Below are positions 1 to 7,015 of a stretch of 34,886 nucleotides of DNA, piece by piece. The notes under the pieces were generated by a model, which was not told the origin of the DNA, made no database searches, and saw nothing but the letters and a program-made list of their open reading frames with translations. Positions within the stretch are counted from its first letter, which is position 1. Every line of letters starts with the position of its first letter. The DNA lies in contig NZ_WWJT01000779.1 in assembly GCF_009865385.1 (NCBI RefSeq), positions 1 to 34,886 on the forward strand, given 5' to 3'. The position numbers were made by a program, and so were the translations under genes. The DNA is from Streptomyces sp. SID486. GTDB lineage: Bacteria > Actinomycetota > Actinomycetes > Streptomycetales > Streptomycetaceae.

Positions 1-96
1 GGGCCGGGCGGCCGGGCCGGCGCCGCCCGGGTCCAGCAGGCCGCCCCAGTCCGGCTCCGTCCGCAGCCGGTCGCCGGCGCCGTCAGCGGCGGGCAT
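1..96 (-). CDS. possible start of next cistron, cut by window edge
   Basis: An ATG at 94-96 on the minus strand opens a frame with no stop through 32 codons to the window edge. It overlaps the end of the upstream dehydrogenase gene by 14 nt in another frame. The peptide begins MPAADGAGDRLRTEPDW and is rich in Ala, Gly, Pro and Asp. I do not recognise the product. The frame could be real, because overlapping starts are common in Streptomyces operons, but the Shine-Dalgarno site is poor and open frames of this length arise by chance in such GC-rich DNA. Confidence 0.35.
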   Translation of the reverse strand, partial: MPAADGAGDRLRTEPDWGGLLDPGGAGPAARP

Positions 97-1894
97 ACTC
101 GCGGAAGCCGCGGCCGGTCTTGCGGCCGAGGCAGCCCGCGGCCACCAGGTGCTCCAGCAGCGGCGCCGGGGCGAGGCCGGGGTCGCGGAACTCGCGGTGC
201 AGCACCTTCTCGATGGCCAGCGAGACGTCCAGCCCGACCACGTCCAGCAGCTCGAACGGCCCCATCGGGTAACCGCCGCCCAGCTTCATCGCCGCGTCGA
301 TGTCGTCGAGGGTCGCGTAGTGCTCCTGCACCATCTTGATCGCGTTGTTGAGGTACGGGAAGAGCAGCGCGTTCACGATGAAGCCCGCGCGGTCCCCGCA
401 GTCGACGGCGTGCTTCCTGATCCTGCCGCACACCTCGCGGACAGTCGCGTGCACGTCGTCCGCGGTCAGCACCGTCCGCACGACCTCGACCAGCTTCATG
501 GCCGGCGCCGGGTTGAAGAAGTGCATGCCGATCACGTCCTGCGGGCGCGAGGTGGCCCGGGCGCAGGCCACGACGGGCAGCGACGAGGTGGTGGTGGCCA
601 GGACCGCGCCCGGCCTGCACACCTTGTCCAGCGTCTGGAACAGCTGCCGCTTGACCTCCAGGTCCTCCGCGACCGCCTCGACGGCCAGGTCGACGTCCGC
701 GAAGGCGTCGTACGACCCGGCCGGGACGATCCGGTCCAGGACCTGCGCGGCGGCCTCCGCGGTGAGCCTGCCCTTGTCGACGGAACGGGACAGGGACTTG
801 CCGATGCGGGCCTTGGCCGCCTGGGCCTTCTCCTCGCTGCGGGCGGCCAGCACCACCTGGTAGCCGGCCTTGGCGAACACCTCGGCGATACCGGAGGCCA
901 TGGTGCCGCTGCCCGCGACACCGACCGCGTGGACGGCACGGCCGGGGGCGGCGGCGCCGTCCTCCGCCGGGGTCAGCGCGTCCGGCACCACCGTGCCGCT
1001 GCCCGGGGCCTCGTAGGTGTAGAAGCCGCGCCCGGTCTTGCGGCCCGTCAGGCCCGCCTCGCTGAGCTGCTTGAGGATCGGGGCGGGGGCGTGCAGCCGG
1101 TCCCGGGACTCGGCGTACATCGCCTCCAGGACCGTACGCGCGGTGTCGACGCCGATCAGGTCCAGCAGGGCCAGCGGGCCCATGGGCAGACCGCAGCCGA
1201 GCCGCATGGCGGCGTCGATGTCCTCACGGGAGGCGTACCGGGCCTCGTACATCGCGGCGGCCTGGTTCAGGTAGCCGAAGAGCAGTCCGTCCGCGACGAA
1301 GCCCGGCCGGTCGCCGACCGCGACCGGCTCCTTGCCCAGCTCGACCGCGAGGTCGGTGACGGCGGCGACCGCCTGCGGCGCGGTCAGCACCGAGGAGACG
1401 ACCTCGACCAGCTTCATGGCCGGCGCCGGGTTGAAGAAGTGCAGGCCCAGCACGCGCTCGGGGCGTGCCGAGTCGGCGGCCAGCCGGGTCACCGACAGCG
1501 CGTTGGTACCCGTGGCGAGGATCGTCTCCGGGCGGACGATGCCGTCCAGCTCGCGGAAGATCTGGTGCTTGATCTCGTACGACTCCGGGGCCACCTCGAT
1601 GACGAGGTCGGCGTCGGCCGCCGCGGCGAGGTCGGTGGCGGTGCGCACCCGGGCCAGCGCCTCGGTGCGCTGCTCCTCGGTGAGCCGGCCGCGCGTCACG
1701 GCACGGGCGGTGGCGGACCGGAGGACGGCGAGCGCCTCGGCGGTGCGGGCCTCGCTGAGGTCGATGCCGATCACCTCGCGGCCGGCCCTCGCGAGGACCT
1801 CGGTGATGCCGGTGCCCATGGTGCCGAGGCCGACGACGGCGATCGTCCTGAGCGGGGACGGGGACAGAGGGGTGTCGGACAGGGGAGTGGCCAT
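83..1894 (-). CDS. tandem-fused 3-hydroxyacyl-CoA dehydrogenase (two complete domains)
   Basis: This 603-residue protein holds two head-to-tail 3-hydroxyacyl-CoA (3-hydroxybutyryl-CoA) dehydrogenase units, each with a Rossmann domain and a C-terminal helical domain. Such enzymes oxidise 3-hydroxyacyl-CoA with NAD in fatty acid or butyryl-CoA metabolism in the cytoplasm. Unit 1 has GLGTMG at 22-27 and HFFNPAPAMKL from His152. Unit 2 has GSGTMA at 328-333 and HFFNPAPAMKL from His458. Both units end in a GRKTGRGF motif. Single-domain relatives are about 280-290 residues, so this is a duplication. The usual catalytic Ser-Ser (437-438) and Asn (508) are present only in unit 2; unit 1 has Asn131-Ala132 and Asp202. 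The ATG at 1894 was chosen over an upstream GTG because a GGAG site lies 7 nt before it and the conserved region begins soon after. The gene stands alone on its left and is divergent from the HEAT gene. Confidence 0.93.
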   Translation of the reverse strand: MATPLSDTPLSPSPLRTIAVVGLGTMGTGITEVLARAGREVIGIDLSEARTAEALAVLRSATARAVTRGRLTEEQRTEALARVRTATDLAAAADADLVIEVAPESYEIKHQIFRELDGIVRPETILATGTNALSVTRLAADSARPERVLGLHFFNPAPAMKLVEVVSSVLTAPQAVAAVTDLAVELGKEPVAVGDRPGFVADGLLFGYLNQAAAMYEARYASREDIDAAMRLGCGLPMGPLALLDLIGVDTARTVLEAMYAESRDRLHAPAPILKQLSEAGLTGRKTGRGFYTYEAPGSGTVVPDALTPAEDGAAAPGRAVHAVGVAGSGTMASGIAEVFAKAGYQVVLAARSEEKAQAAKARIGKSLSRSVDKGRLTAEAAAQVLDRIVPAGSYDAFADVDLAVEAVAEDLEVKRQLFQTLDKVCRPGAVLATTTSSLPVVACARATSRPQDVIGMHFFNPAPAMKLVEVVRTVLTADDVHATVREVCGRIRKHAVDCGDRAGFIVNALLFPYLNNAIKMVQEHYATLDDIDAAMKLGGGYPMGPFELLDVVGLDVSLAIEKVLHREFRDPGLAPAPLLEHLVAAGCLGRKTGRGFREYARR

Positions 1895-1932
1895 CGCGGG
1901 ACTCCAGGAATGAGGGTGACGACGAGGGAGCG

Positions 1933-1962
1933 CCGTGGTGCGCCCGCCAGGACGCACCACGG
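1933..1962. promoter_or_regulatory. strong hairpin in the leader of the dehydrogenase gene
   Basis: CCGTGGTGCG at 1933-1942 and its exact complement CGCACCACGG at 1953-1962 form 10-bp perfect arms around a 10-nt loop. It sits 39-68 nt upstream of the dehydrogenase ATG, so it would lie in the 5' untranslated mRNA or overlap the promoter. It could be a protein operator or an RNA structure. There is no T-run, so a classical terminator is unlikely. Confidence 0.55.
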
Positions 1963-2090
1963 AGCTTGCGGAGTGCGGGTGTTGCCGGGCTGCGAGCGCA
2001 CACGCCCGGTACTGCCGGTGCCGCGGGCGTGCACACGCCCGGGAACGGCGGAACTTCCGACCGGCTCTGTCCCGGAGCCGGGTCGTACTG

Positions 2091-2109
2091 CGGTACGTAG
2101 GGCGTACCG
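2091..2109. promoter_or_regulatory. perfect 19-bp inverted repeat, candidate operator
   Basis: CGGTACG-TAGGG-CGTACCG has 7-bp perfect arms and a 5-bp spacer, and lies between the two divergent genes. Its length and symmetry resemble operators of TetR- or GntR-type dimers, which commonly control fatty-acid genes. Which protein binds, and which gene it serves, is unknown. Confidence 0.45.
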
Positions 2110-2262
2110 AACCGACAGACTCGCCCGCGACGGCTGCGTCACCAAACCGTCGCCAGCGGAAACGCGAGAGGGTTACTCGCTCGTATGAGCTTAACCGGCG
2201 GGTAACGAGCGCGCTAGTCCCCGGACTTTGTGATGTGGCTCCCTCGGCCGCCGCGACCCCTC

Positions 2263-2268
2263 TACGCT
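2263..2268 (+). promoter_or_regulatory. -10 hexamer TACGCT of a leaderless promoter
   Basis: TACGCT matches the actinobacterial TANNNT pattern and ends 7 nt before the GTG at 2276. No Shine-Dalgarno site is present. This is the geometry expected when transcription starts at the start codon. I see no clear -35 box at the right distance. Confidence 0.5.
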
Positions 2269-2275
2269 GGACCTC

Positions 2276-2857
2276 GTGGACGAAGAGTTGCGCTCGCTCA
2301 CGGAACGCTTACGGCAGGAGTCGGGCGGCTCGGCGGCGTTCGACCGCCTGCTCGCCACCGGGGACCAGGACGCGCTGGCCGAGGTCCTCACCGCGCCCGG
2401 ACAGCCGCTGTGGGCCAGGGAACTGGCCGCGTTCCGCCTCGGCCGCGCGGGCGACCGGCGCGCCTTCGAGGCCCTGGTGCTGCTGCTCAACCACCGCGAC
2501 CCGCCGCGCTGCGCCTCCGCCGCGCACGCCCTCGCCCGCCTCGGCGACCCGCGTACGGCCCGGGCCGCCGCCGCCCTCGCCACCAACGAGCTGCGCGTCG
2601 CCTACGCCCTGCACCCGGTACGGCTCCTGACCGCCCTGCGCGCCCCGGAGTCCGTGCCCGCGCTGATCACCACGCTGGAGCGGCGGCTGCGCCCGCACGA
2701 CCCCTACCGCCGCGTCGCCCTCGCCTGTGTGGAGGGCCTCGGCGCGCTCGGTGACACCCGTGCCCGCCGCGTGCTGAACGAGGCCCTGGCACACCCGGCA
2801 CTCGCCGAGGCGGCGGTGCACGCACTGGCCCGCATCCCGCAGCAGCAGCCGGGGTGA
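2276..2857 (+). CDS. HEAT-repeat protein with early TTA codon
   Basis: This 193-residue protein is made almost entirely of amphipathic helix pairs of HEAT or PBS-lyase HEAT-like type, for example ELAAFRLGRAGDRRAFEALV, HALARLGDPRTARAAAAL and VEGLGALGDTRARRVLNEAL. Such proteins act as protein-binding scaffolds; no catalytic residues are seen. The GTG start at 2276 fits the N-terminus MDEELRSLTERL and a -10 hexamer just upstream. Codon 12 is TTA, the rare leucine codon read by the bldA tRNA in Streptomyces, so its translation may be tied to development. The next gene on the right is convergent and ends 8 bp away. Specific function unknown. Confidence 0.85.
   Translation: MDEELRSLTERLRQESGGSAAFDRLLATGDQDALAEVLTAPGQPLWARELAAFRLGRAGDRRAFEALVLLLNHRDPPRCASAAHALARLGDPRTARAAAALATNELRVAYALHPVRLLTALRAPESVPALITTLERRLRPHDPYRRVALACVEGLGALGDTRARRVLNEALAHPALAEAAVHALARIPQQQPG
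2309..2311 (+). promoter_or_regulatory. TTA (bldA-type) leucine codon at codon 12
   Basis: The frame from 2276 reads CGC-TTA-CGG at codons 11-13. TTA is extremely rare in Streptomyces genes and is decoded by the bldA leucyl-tRNA, which accumulates late in growth. A position close to the start is typical of regulatory TTA codons. I noticed no other in-frame TTA in the window. Confidence 0.75.
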
Positions 2858-2864
2858 CGCCCGG

Positions 2865-3386
2865 TCAGCCGCGCAGGTTCTTCACGTACCGCACCTCGGG
2901 CACCGGTACGCCCCCCGCCTCGAACGGCTCCTCGGCACCGTCGGCGTGGAAGCCGGCGCGCTCGTAGAACCGGCGGGCGGGCGTGTTGTCCTTCAGGACC
3001 CACAGCAGCATGCGCGGGCAGGGGCACCGCTCGACCGACGCGGCGAGCAGCGCCCGTCCGATCCCGCGGCCGAGGTGCGCCGGGTCGACGTAGATCGCGT
3101 ACAGCTCGGCGTCGCCGGGCTCCGCCGCGCCGTCCCGGTACGGCCCGTGCGCCGCCCACCCGGCCACCTCGCCGTCCCGTTCGGCGACCAGGTTCACCAC
3201 CCGGCCGTCGCCCTGTCCGAAGCGGGCCCGGCGCCGCCCGGCGTCCGCCGTGACGCTGAGACCGTCCAGATACGGCTGCGGCATCAGCCCCCGGTAGGCG
3301 TGCCGCCAGCCGCGGATCCGGATCTCGGAGACGCGGTCGCAGTCGGCGAGTGTCATGGGGCGGATGCGTGTGCGGGGCTCGTCCAT
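2865..3386 (-). CDS. GNAT-family N-acetyltransferase
   Basis: This 173-residue single-domain protein has the GNAT fold, which transfers an acetyl group from acetyl-CoA to an amine. The acetyl-CoA pyrophosphate loop is visible as DPAHLGRGIGRALL, preceded by the strand AELYAIYVD and followed by LWVLKDNTPARRFYERAGFH, the usual C-terminal half. The N-terminus RIRPMTLADCDRVSEIRIRG is also typical. The substrate cannot be predicted. The ATG at 3386 has no Shine-Dalgarno site but is preceded 6 nt upstream by TAGGGT, suggesting a leaderless mRNA; a second Met ten codons in is an alternative start. It ends 8 bp from the convergent HEAT gene. Confidence 0.9.
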   Translation of the reverse strand: MDEPRTRIRPMTLADCDRVSEIRIRGWRHAYRGLMPQPYLDGLSVTADAGRRRARFGQGDGRVVNLVAERDGEVAGWAAHGPYRDGAAEPGDAELYAIYVDPAHLGRGIGRALLAASVERCPCPRMLLWVLKDNTPARRFYERAGFHADGAEEPFEAGGVPVPEVRYVKNLRG

Positions 3387-3392
3387 GACGGA

Positions 3393-3398
3393 ACCCTA
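3393..3398 (-). promoter_or_regulatory. -10 hexamer TAGGGT, leaderless geometry
   Basis: Read on the minus strand, TAGGGT is followed by six bases and then the GNAT start codon at 3386. It fits TANNNT and places the transcription start at or next to the ATG. Confidence 0.45.
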
Positions 3399-3457
3399 GG
3401 GAACGGCCCTGGGGTACAGCCCGGGATTTTCCTCCGAGCCCCGGCCCCGGCCTCGCC

Positions 3458-3584
3458 GCTCCCACCCCGGCCTCCCGGCTCCCACCTCGGCCTCCCGGCT
3501 CCCGTCCCGGCCTCCCGGCTCCCACCTCGGCCTCCCGGCTCCCGTCCCAGGCTCCCGGCTCCCGGCTCCCGTCCCGGGCTGCGG
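3458..3584. repeat. 20-bp direct tandem repeats, then GCC-rich tract
   Basis: Five contiguous 20-bp units (3458-3557) follow the pattern GCTCCC(A/G)(C/T)C(C/T)CGGCCTCCCG. A 7-bp partial copy (3558-3564) and a diverged sixth unit (3565-3584) follow. The bases 3600-3675 continue as GCC/CAC simple sequence with two near copies of CCACACCGCCGCCGC. The whole interval lies between two minus-strand genes. No gene or obvious terminator is seen in it. Such tracts are usually variable between strains. Confidence 0.85.
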
Positions 3585-3679
3585 AGACCGGCCCTCCGGA
3601 CCGGCCGCCGCGCCGCCGCCACACCGCCGCCGCCTCGCCGCCGGGCCACCACCACACCGCCGCCGCGCCGCCGGGGTGG

Positions 3680-5245
3680 TCAGCCGCGGAAGCCCAGCAG
3701 GCCGTGCAGGGTGGAGCCGCGGGACGCCGTCGACGCCGCCTTCGCCGCCAGCGGCTTGGGGTCCGGCGACTTGGCGCAGACCGCGTCGGCCGTGCCCGTG
3801 CCGCGCGGTACCCGGCCGTCGGCCAGATAGGCGGCCAGGTACCCGTCCAGGCACGCGTTGCCGCTCAGCGTGACGCCGTGGTTGCCCCCGCCCTGCTCGA
3901 CCACCAGGCTGGAGCGGGCCAGCAGCCCGTGCACCGTCACACCGCCCGCGTAGGGGGTGGCGGCGTCCTCGGTCGCCTGGAAGAGCAGCGCCGGCGGCAG
4001 CTTGCCGTTGGCGATGTTCACCCGCCGCAGCGGAGCCGCGGGCCAGAACGCGCACGGTGCGTTGTACCAGGTGTTGTTCCAAGCCATCAGGGGCGCCTTC
4101 GCGTACACCTCCCAGGTGTCCGCACGCCAGCGCCGCCAGGCGCGCGGCCAGGAGGCGTCACGGCACTGCACCGCCGTGTAGACGCTGTAGCCGTTGTCCC
4201 CCGAGGAATCCACGGCGGCGAAGTTCTCGTACGCCTCCACCAGCGGTCCGGTGGCCCCGCGGCGGGCGTAGGCGGCGAACGCCTCGGCGAGGTAGGGCCA
4301 GTAGCCGTCGTAGTAGCCGCCGGGGGTGAAGGTGTCCTCCAGCTCGGCGGCGCCGACCTTGCCGCCCGCCGGCCGCTTCGCCAGCGCCGCTCTCATCGCG
4401 TACCAGCGGGCCTCGATCCGCGCCGGGTCCTTGCCGAGCCGGTAGTCGGCGTCGTGGGCCGCGATCCAGGCCATCAGCGCGCGGTGGCGGCCGTCGAAGG
4501 CGTAGTCCTGGCCGAGGTTGTCCCGGTACCAGACGCCGGTCGGGTCGACGATCGAGTCCAGCACCAGGCGGTGGACCCGCCCGGGATAGAGCTTCGCGTA
4601 CACCGCGCCCAGGTAGGTGCCGTAGGAGTAACCGAAGTAGCTGATCCGCGGCGCGCCCAGCGCCTGCCGGACGGTGTCCAGGTCCCGGGCCGCGCTGACG
4701 GTGTCCATGTACGGCAGCACGTCGGCGTACTTCCGGCCGCACGCCGCGGCGAAGGACCGGGCGCGGTCGAGGTTCGCCCGCTCCAGCGCGGCGGTGGCCG
4801 GCACGGAGTCCGGGCGGCCCGGCCTGAAGTGGCCGGGCACGCAGTCCAGGGCGGGCCTGCTGCGGCCGACACCACGCGGGTCGAAGCCGATGACGTCGTA
4901 CCGGGCCGCCACGCTCTTCGGCAGCGCCGAGGCGACGAACCCGGCGAGCGCCAGGCCGCTGCCCCCCGGGCCGCCCGGGTTGACGAGCAGCGGCCCCTGA
5001 GAGGCCCGCGCGGTGTGCGGGACGCGGGTCAGCGCGAGCGTGATCTGCCGGCCCGAGGGGTGCGCGTGGTCCAGCGGCACCCGCACGGAGGCGCACTGGA
5101 GGGTGGGGTGGTCGCGGGTGCCGCACTTCTTCCAGGCGGCCTTCGGCACGGCGGCGGGGCCGGCCGCGGCCTGTGCGGGCACGGCGGTCAGCGAGCCCGC
5201 CACCACGGCGGCGGCAGCGCACAGCGCGGCTGCGCGTGTTCTCAT
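3680..5245 (-). CDS. secreted alpha/beta hydrolase, tripeptidyl aminopeptidase (Tap/SlpD/SlpE) type
   Basis: This 521-residue protein starts with a Sec signal peptide (residues 1-27, Arg3-5, hydrophobic core, AQA cleavage site), so it should be exported. The mature part is an alpha/beta hydrolase of the family that removes tripeptides from protein N-termini in Streptomyces. The oxyanion region VNPGGPGGSG is at 88-97 and GFDPRGVGRS at 120-129. The nucleophile Ser207 lies in GYSYG, the acid is Asp427 (ATEDAATP) and the base is His456 (GGGNHGV). The C-terminal Tap-like domain is complete. The start has GGAGGA 5 nt upstream. No lipobox is present, so it is probably free or loosely wall-associated. 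Likely role: nutrition or processing of secreted proteins. Confidence 0.92.
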   Translation of the reverse strand: MRTRAAALCAAAAVVAGSLTAVPAQAAAGPAAVPKAAWKKCGTRDHPTLQCASVRVPLDHAHPSGRQITLALTRVPHTARASQGPLLVNPGGPGGSGLALAGFVASALPKSVAARYDVIGFDPRGVGRSRPALDCVPGHFRPGRPDSVPATAALERANLDRARSFAAACGRKYADVLPYMDTVSAARDLDTVRQALGAPRISYFGYSYGTYLGAVYAKLYPGRVHRLVLDSIVDPTGVWYRDNLGQDYAFDGRHRALMAWIAAHDADYRLGKDPARIEARWYAMRAALAKRPAGGKVGAAELEDTFTPGGYYDGYWPYLAEAFAAYARRGATGPLVEAYENFAAVDSSGDNGYSVYTAVQCRDASWPRAWRRWRADTWEVYAKAPLMAWNNTWYNAPCAFWPAAPLRRVNIANGKLPPALLFQATEDAATPYAGGVTVHGLLARSSLVVEQGGGNHGVTLSGNACLDGYLAAYLADGRVPRGTGTADAVCAKSPDPKPLAAKAASTASRGSTLHGLLGFRG

Positions 5246-5321
5246 ACGGGTCCTCCCGGGACGGAGGGTCGCGGCGAGCCGCGAGGCTCACGGTTCTCGC
5301 CGGATCGTCCCGGTCTCGGGG

Positions 5322-5343
5322 CGCCGCAGAACCCGTTGCGGCG
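5322..5343. other. hairpin between radical SAM and hydrolase genes
   Basis: CGCCGCA (5322-5328) and TGCGGCG (5337-5343) form 7-bp perfect arms around an 8-nt loop. It lies after the radical SAM gene and about 80 nt before the hydrolase start. It may act as a terminator for the former, or sit in the leader or promoter of the latter. There is no T-run on either side. Confidence 0.4.
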
Positions 5344-5394
5344 ATACTTGACCCAATCGGGCCGCGAGATGCGCCCTAACGCCCCCGGAAGCCC

Positions 5395-6438
5395 TCACAT
5401 GAGGCTGAGCTGGACCGGCTCCGCCCCGGCGGGGGCGGACGCCGGTCCGGCCGGGCGGATCCGGCGGGCCCGTGCGGCGCGCGTCGGCCCGATCCCGTAC
5501 TCCCGTGCCAGGTCGTGCACCTGACGGGTGATCCGGCGCTGGTACCACGTGGGCGCGTAGGCGCCCTCCGCGTACAGCCGCTCGTACCGGCGCACCAGGT
5601 GCGGATGGTGCTGTCCGAGCCAGGCCGTGAACCACTCCCGGGCGCCCGGGCGCAGGTGCAGCACGAGGGGCGTGACGGAGGTGGCCCCGGCCGCCGCGAC
5701 GGCGCGCACCGTGTCCCGCAGGCTGTCCGGGTGGTCGCTCAGGAACGGGATCACCGGCGCCATGAGCACCCCGCAGCCGATGCCGTGCTCCGCGAGGGCG
5801 CGCACGACGTCCAGCCGGCGTTCGGGCGCGGGCGTGCCCGGCTCCACCGTGCGCCACAGCTCGGTGTCCAGGAAGCCGACCGAGACCGAGATGCCCACGT
5901 CCGTCACCTGCGCGGCCCGCACCAGCAGGTCCAGGTCGCGCAGGATCAGGGTGCCCTTGGTCAGGATCGAGAACGGGTTGGCGTGGTCGGTGAGCGCGGA
6001 GATGATGCCCGGCATCAGGCGGTAGCGGCCCTCGGCGCGCTGGTAGCAGTCGACGTTCGTGCCCATCGCCACGTGGTCGCCCTGCCAGCGGCGGGAGGCC
6101 AGCTGGCGGCGCAGCACCTCCGGCGCGTTGACCTTGACCACGATCTGGCTGTCGAAGCCGATCCCGGTGTCCAGGTCCAGATAGCTGTGCGTCTTCCTGG
6201 CGAAGCAGTACACGCACGCGTGCGTGCAGCCCCGGTAGGGGTTGACCGTCCATTCGAACGGCATGCGCGAGGCGCCCGGCACCCGGTTCAGCACCGACCG
6301 CGCCCGCACCTCGTGGAAGGTGATCCCGCGGAACTCGGGCATGTCGAACGTACGGGTGGTCACGGCGTCCGCGCCGAACAGCGCGGCGTCGGTGGCCCGG
6401 CCGTGTCCGCTCTCGTCCGTGAGGTTCTCCCAGCGCAT
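5395..6438 (-). CDS. Rv2578c-type radical SAM protein (SplB-like)
   Basis: This 347-residue radical SAM enzyme carries CTHACVYC, a CxxxCxxC cluster motif with Cys71, Cys75 and Cys78 to bind a 4Fe-4S cluster and S-adenosylmethionine. The preceding MPFEWTVNPYRG and the overall length match the actinobacterial Rv2578c family, related to the SplB/spore photoproduct lyase-like group. The biochemical reaction of this family is not established to my knowledge. The ATG at 6438 has GAGGAGG 4 nt upstream; a longer frame from 6594 lacks support and would include the SOS box. A perfect LexA-type box 33 nt upstream suggests induction by DNA damage. The C-terminus (after about residue 285) is a basic helix-turn-helix-like tail, HDLAREYGIGPTRAARARR. 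Confidence 0.9.
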   Translation of the reverse strand: MRWENLTDESGHGRATDAALFGADAVTTRTFDMPEFRGITFHEVRARSVLNRVPGASRMPFEWTVNPYRGCTHACVYCFARKTHSYLDLDTGIGFDSQIVVKVNAPEVLRRQLASRRWQGDHVAMGTNVDCYQRAEGRYRLMPGIISALTDHANPFSILTKGTLILRDLDLLVRAAQVTDVGISVSVGFLDTELWRTVEPGTPAPERRLDVVRALAEHGIGCGVLMAPVIPFLSDHPDSLRDTVRAVAAAGATSVTPLVLHLRPGAREWFTAWLGQHHPHLVRRYERLYAEGAYAPTWYQRRITRQVHDLAREYGIGPTRAARARRIRPAGPASAPAGAEPVQLSLM

Positions 6439-6470
6439 GACGCCTCCTCGCTCGTGCTGGCCACACAATA

Positions 6471-6482
6471 GAACATCTGTTC
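6471..6482. promoter_or_regulatory. SOS (LexA) box GAACATCTGTTC
   Basis: The palindrome GAAC-N4-GTTC is the core LexA box of Gram-positive bacteria and actinobacteria. On the gene's strand it reads GAACAGATGTTC, fitting GAAC-R-N-R-Y-GTTY. It lies 33-44 nt before the radical SAM start, where LexA would block RNA polymerase. The SRPBCC gene on the other strand starts 90 nt away, so it could also be affected. Confidence 0.75.
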
Positions 6483-6571
6483 CCATGATCGTGCGCACCC
6501 GATTTGGGGGGCCGGGCGCCGGGGTGGTTGGCTTGCCCCAACCCCGAGCAACCAGGTCCTGGAGGAACGCA

Positions 6572-7015
6572 ATGGCGCAGGTCGAGGCCACCACCGAGCG
6601 GGTCGTCGCGGCGGACGCGGAGAAGGTGTTCGACGCCCTCGCCGACTACCGCGGCACCCGGCAGAAGCTGCTGCCCGAGCAGTTCAGCGAGTACGAGGTG
6701 CGCGAGGGCGGCGACGGCGACGGCACCCTCGTCCACTGGAAGCTCCAGGCCACCAGCAAGCGGGTGCGCGACTGCCTGCTGGAGGTCGGCGAGCCCACCG
6801 AGGGCGAGCTGGTCGAGAAGGACCGCAACTCCTCCATGGTCACCACCTGGCGCGTCACCCCCGCGGGCGAGGGGCGCTCCCGTGTGGTCGTCACCACCAC
6901 CTGGCAGGGCGCCGGCGGCGTCGGCGGCTTCTTCGAGCGGACCTTCGCGCCCAAGGGCCTCGGCCGGATCTACGACGCGCTGCTCGCCAACCTCGCCGCC
7001 GAGGTCGAGAAGTAG
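6572..7015 (+). CDS. SRPBCC-family (polyketide cyclase/START-like) protein
   Basis: This 147-residue protein is a single SRPBCC helix-grip domain, a fold that encloses a hydrophobic ligand. Visible landmarks are the N-terminal strand QVEATTERVVAADAEKVFDA, the middle LVHWKLQATSKRVRD, and the long C-terminal helix ending KGLGRIYDALLANLAAEVEK. No ligand can be named. The ATG at 6572 has GGAGGA 5 nt upstream. It is divergent from the radical SAM gene. Its last 18 bases are the first copy of a degenerate tandem repeat running on to 7177, so the 3' end of the gene has been amplified after the stop codon. Confidence 0.87.
   Translation: MAQVEATTERVVAADAEKVFDALADYRGTRQKLLPEQFSEYEVREGGDGDGTLVHWKLQATSKRVRDCLLEVGEPTEGELVEKDRNSSMVTTWRVTPAGEGRSRVVVTTTWQGAGGVGGFFERTFAPKGLGRIYDALLANLAAEVEK

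Larger units (their letters stand above)
1895..2275. other. divergent intergenic region with two perfect inverted repeats
   Basis: This 381-bp stretch separates the dehydrogenase (-) from the HEAT-repeat gene (+). I see no convincing gene in it. It holds a 10-bp-arm hairpin at 1933-1962, a 7-bp-arm inverted repeat at 2091-2109, a near-palindromic GCTC-GTAT-GAGC around 2179-2190, and the promoter-like hexamer of the HEAT gene at 2263-2268. It is the most likely place for control of both genes. Confidence 0.6.

Noticed and set aside
149..2188. 679-codon open frame on the plus strand opposite the dehydrogenase gene
   Set aside because: It is rich in Arg, Gly, Val and His with no motif, as expected for the reverse frame of a high-GC gene; the minus frame has clear family motifs.
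2161..2215. Possible tRNA in the GTTAC...GTAAC region
   Set aside because: No acceptor stem, anticodon loop or T-loop could be folded; only short inverted repeats.
3458..3584. Possible CRISPR array
   Set aside because: The 20-bp units are contiguous with no unique spacers, and no cas genes are in the window.
2704..3657. Minus-strand repeat protein (GSREAGVGAARPG-like units)
   Set aside because: It comes from translating the noncoding 20-bp repeat array and the GNAT gene in another frame; no ribosome binding site.
5395..6594. Longer 399-residue version of the radical SAM protein starting at 6594
   Set aside because: It would run through the SOS box, lacks a ribosome binding site, and the added residues do not look conserved; the ATG at 6438 has GAGGAGG.
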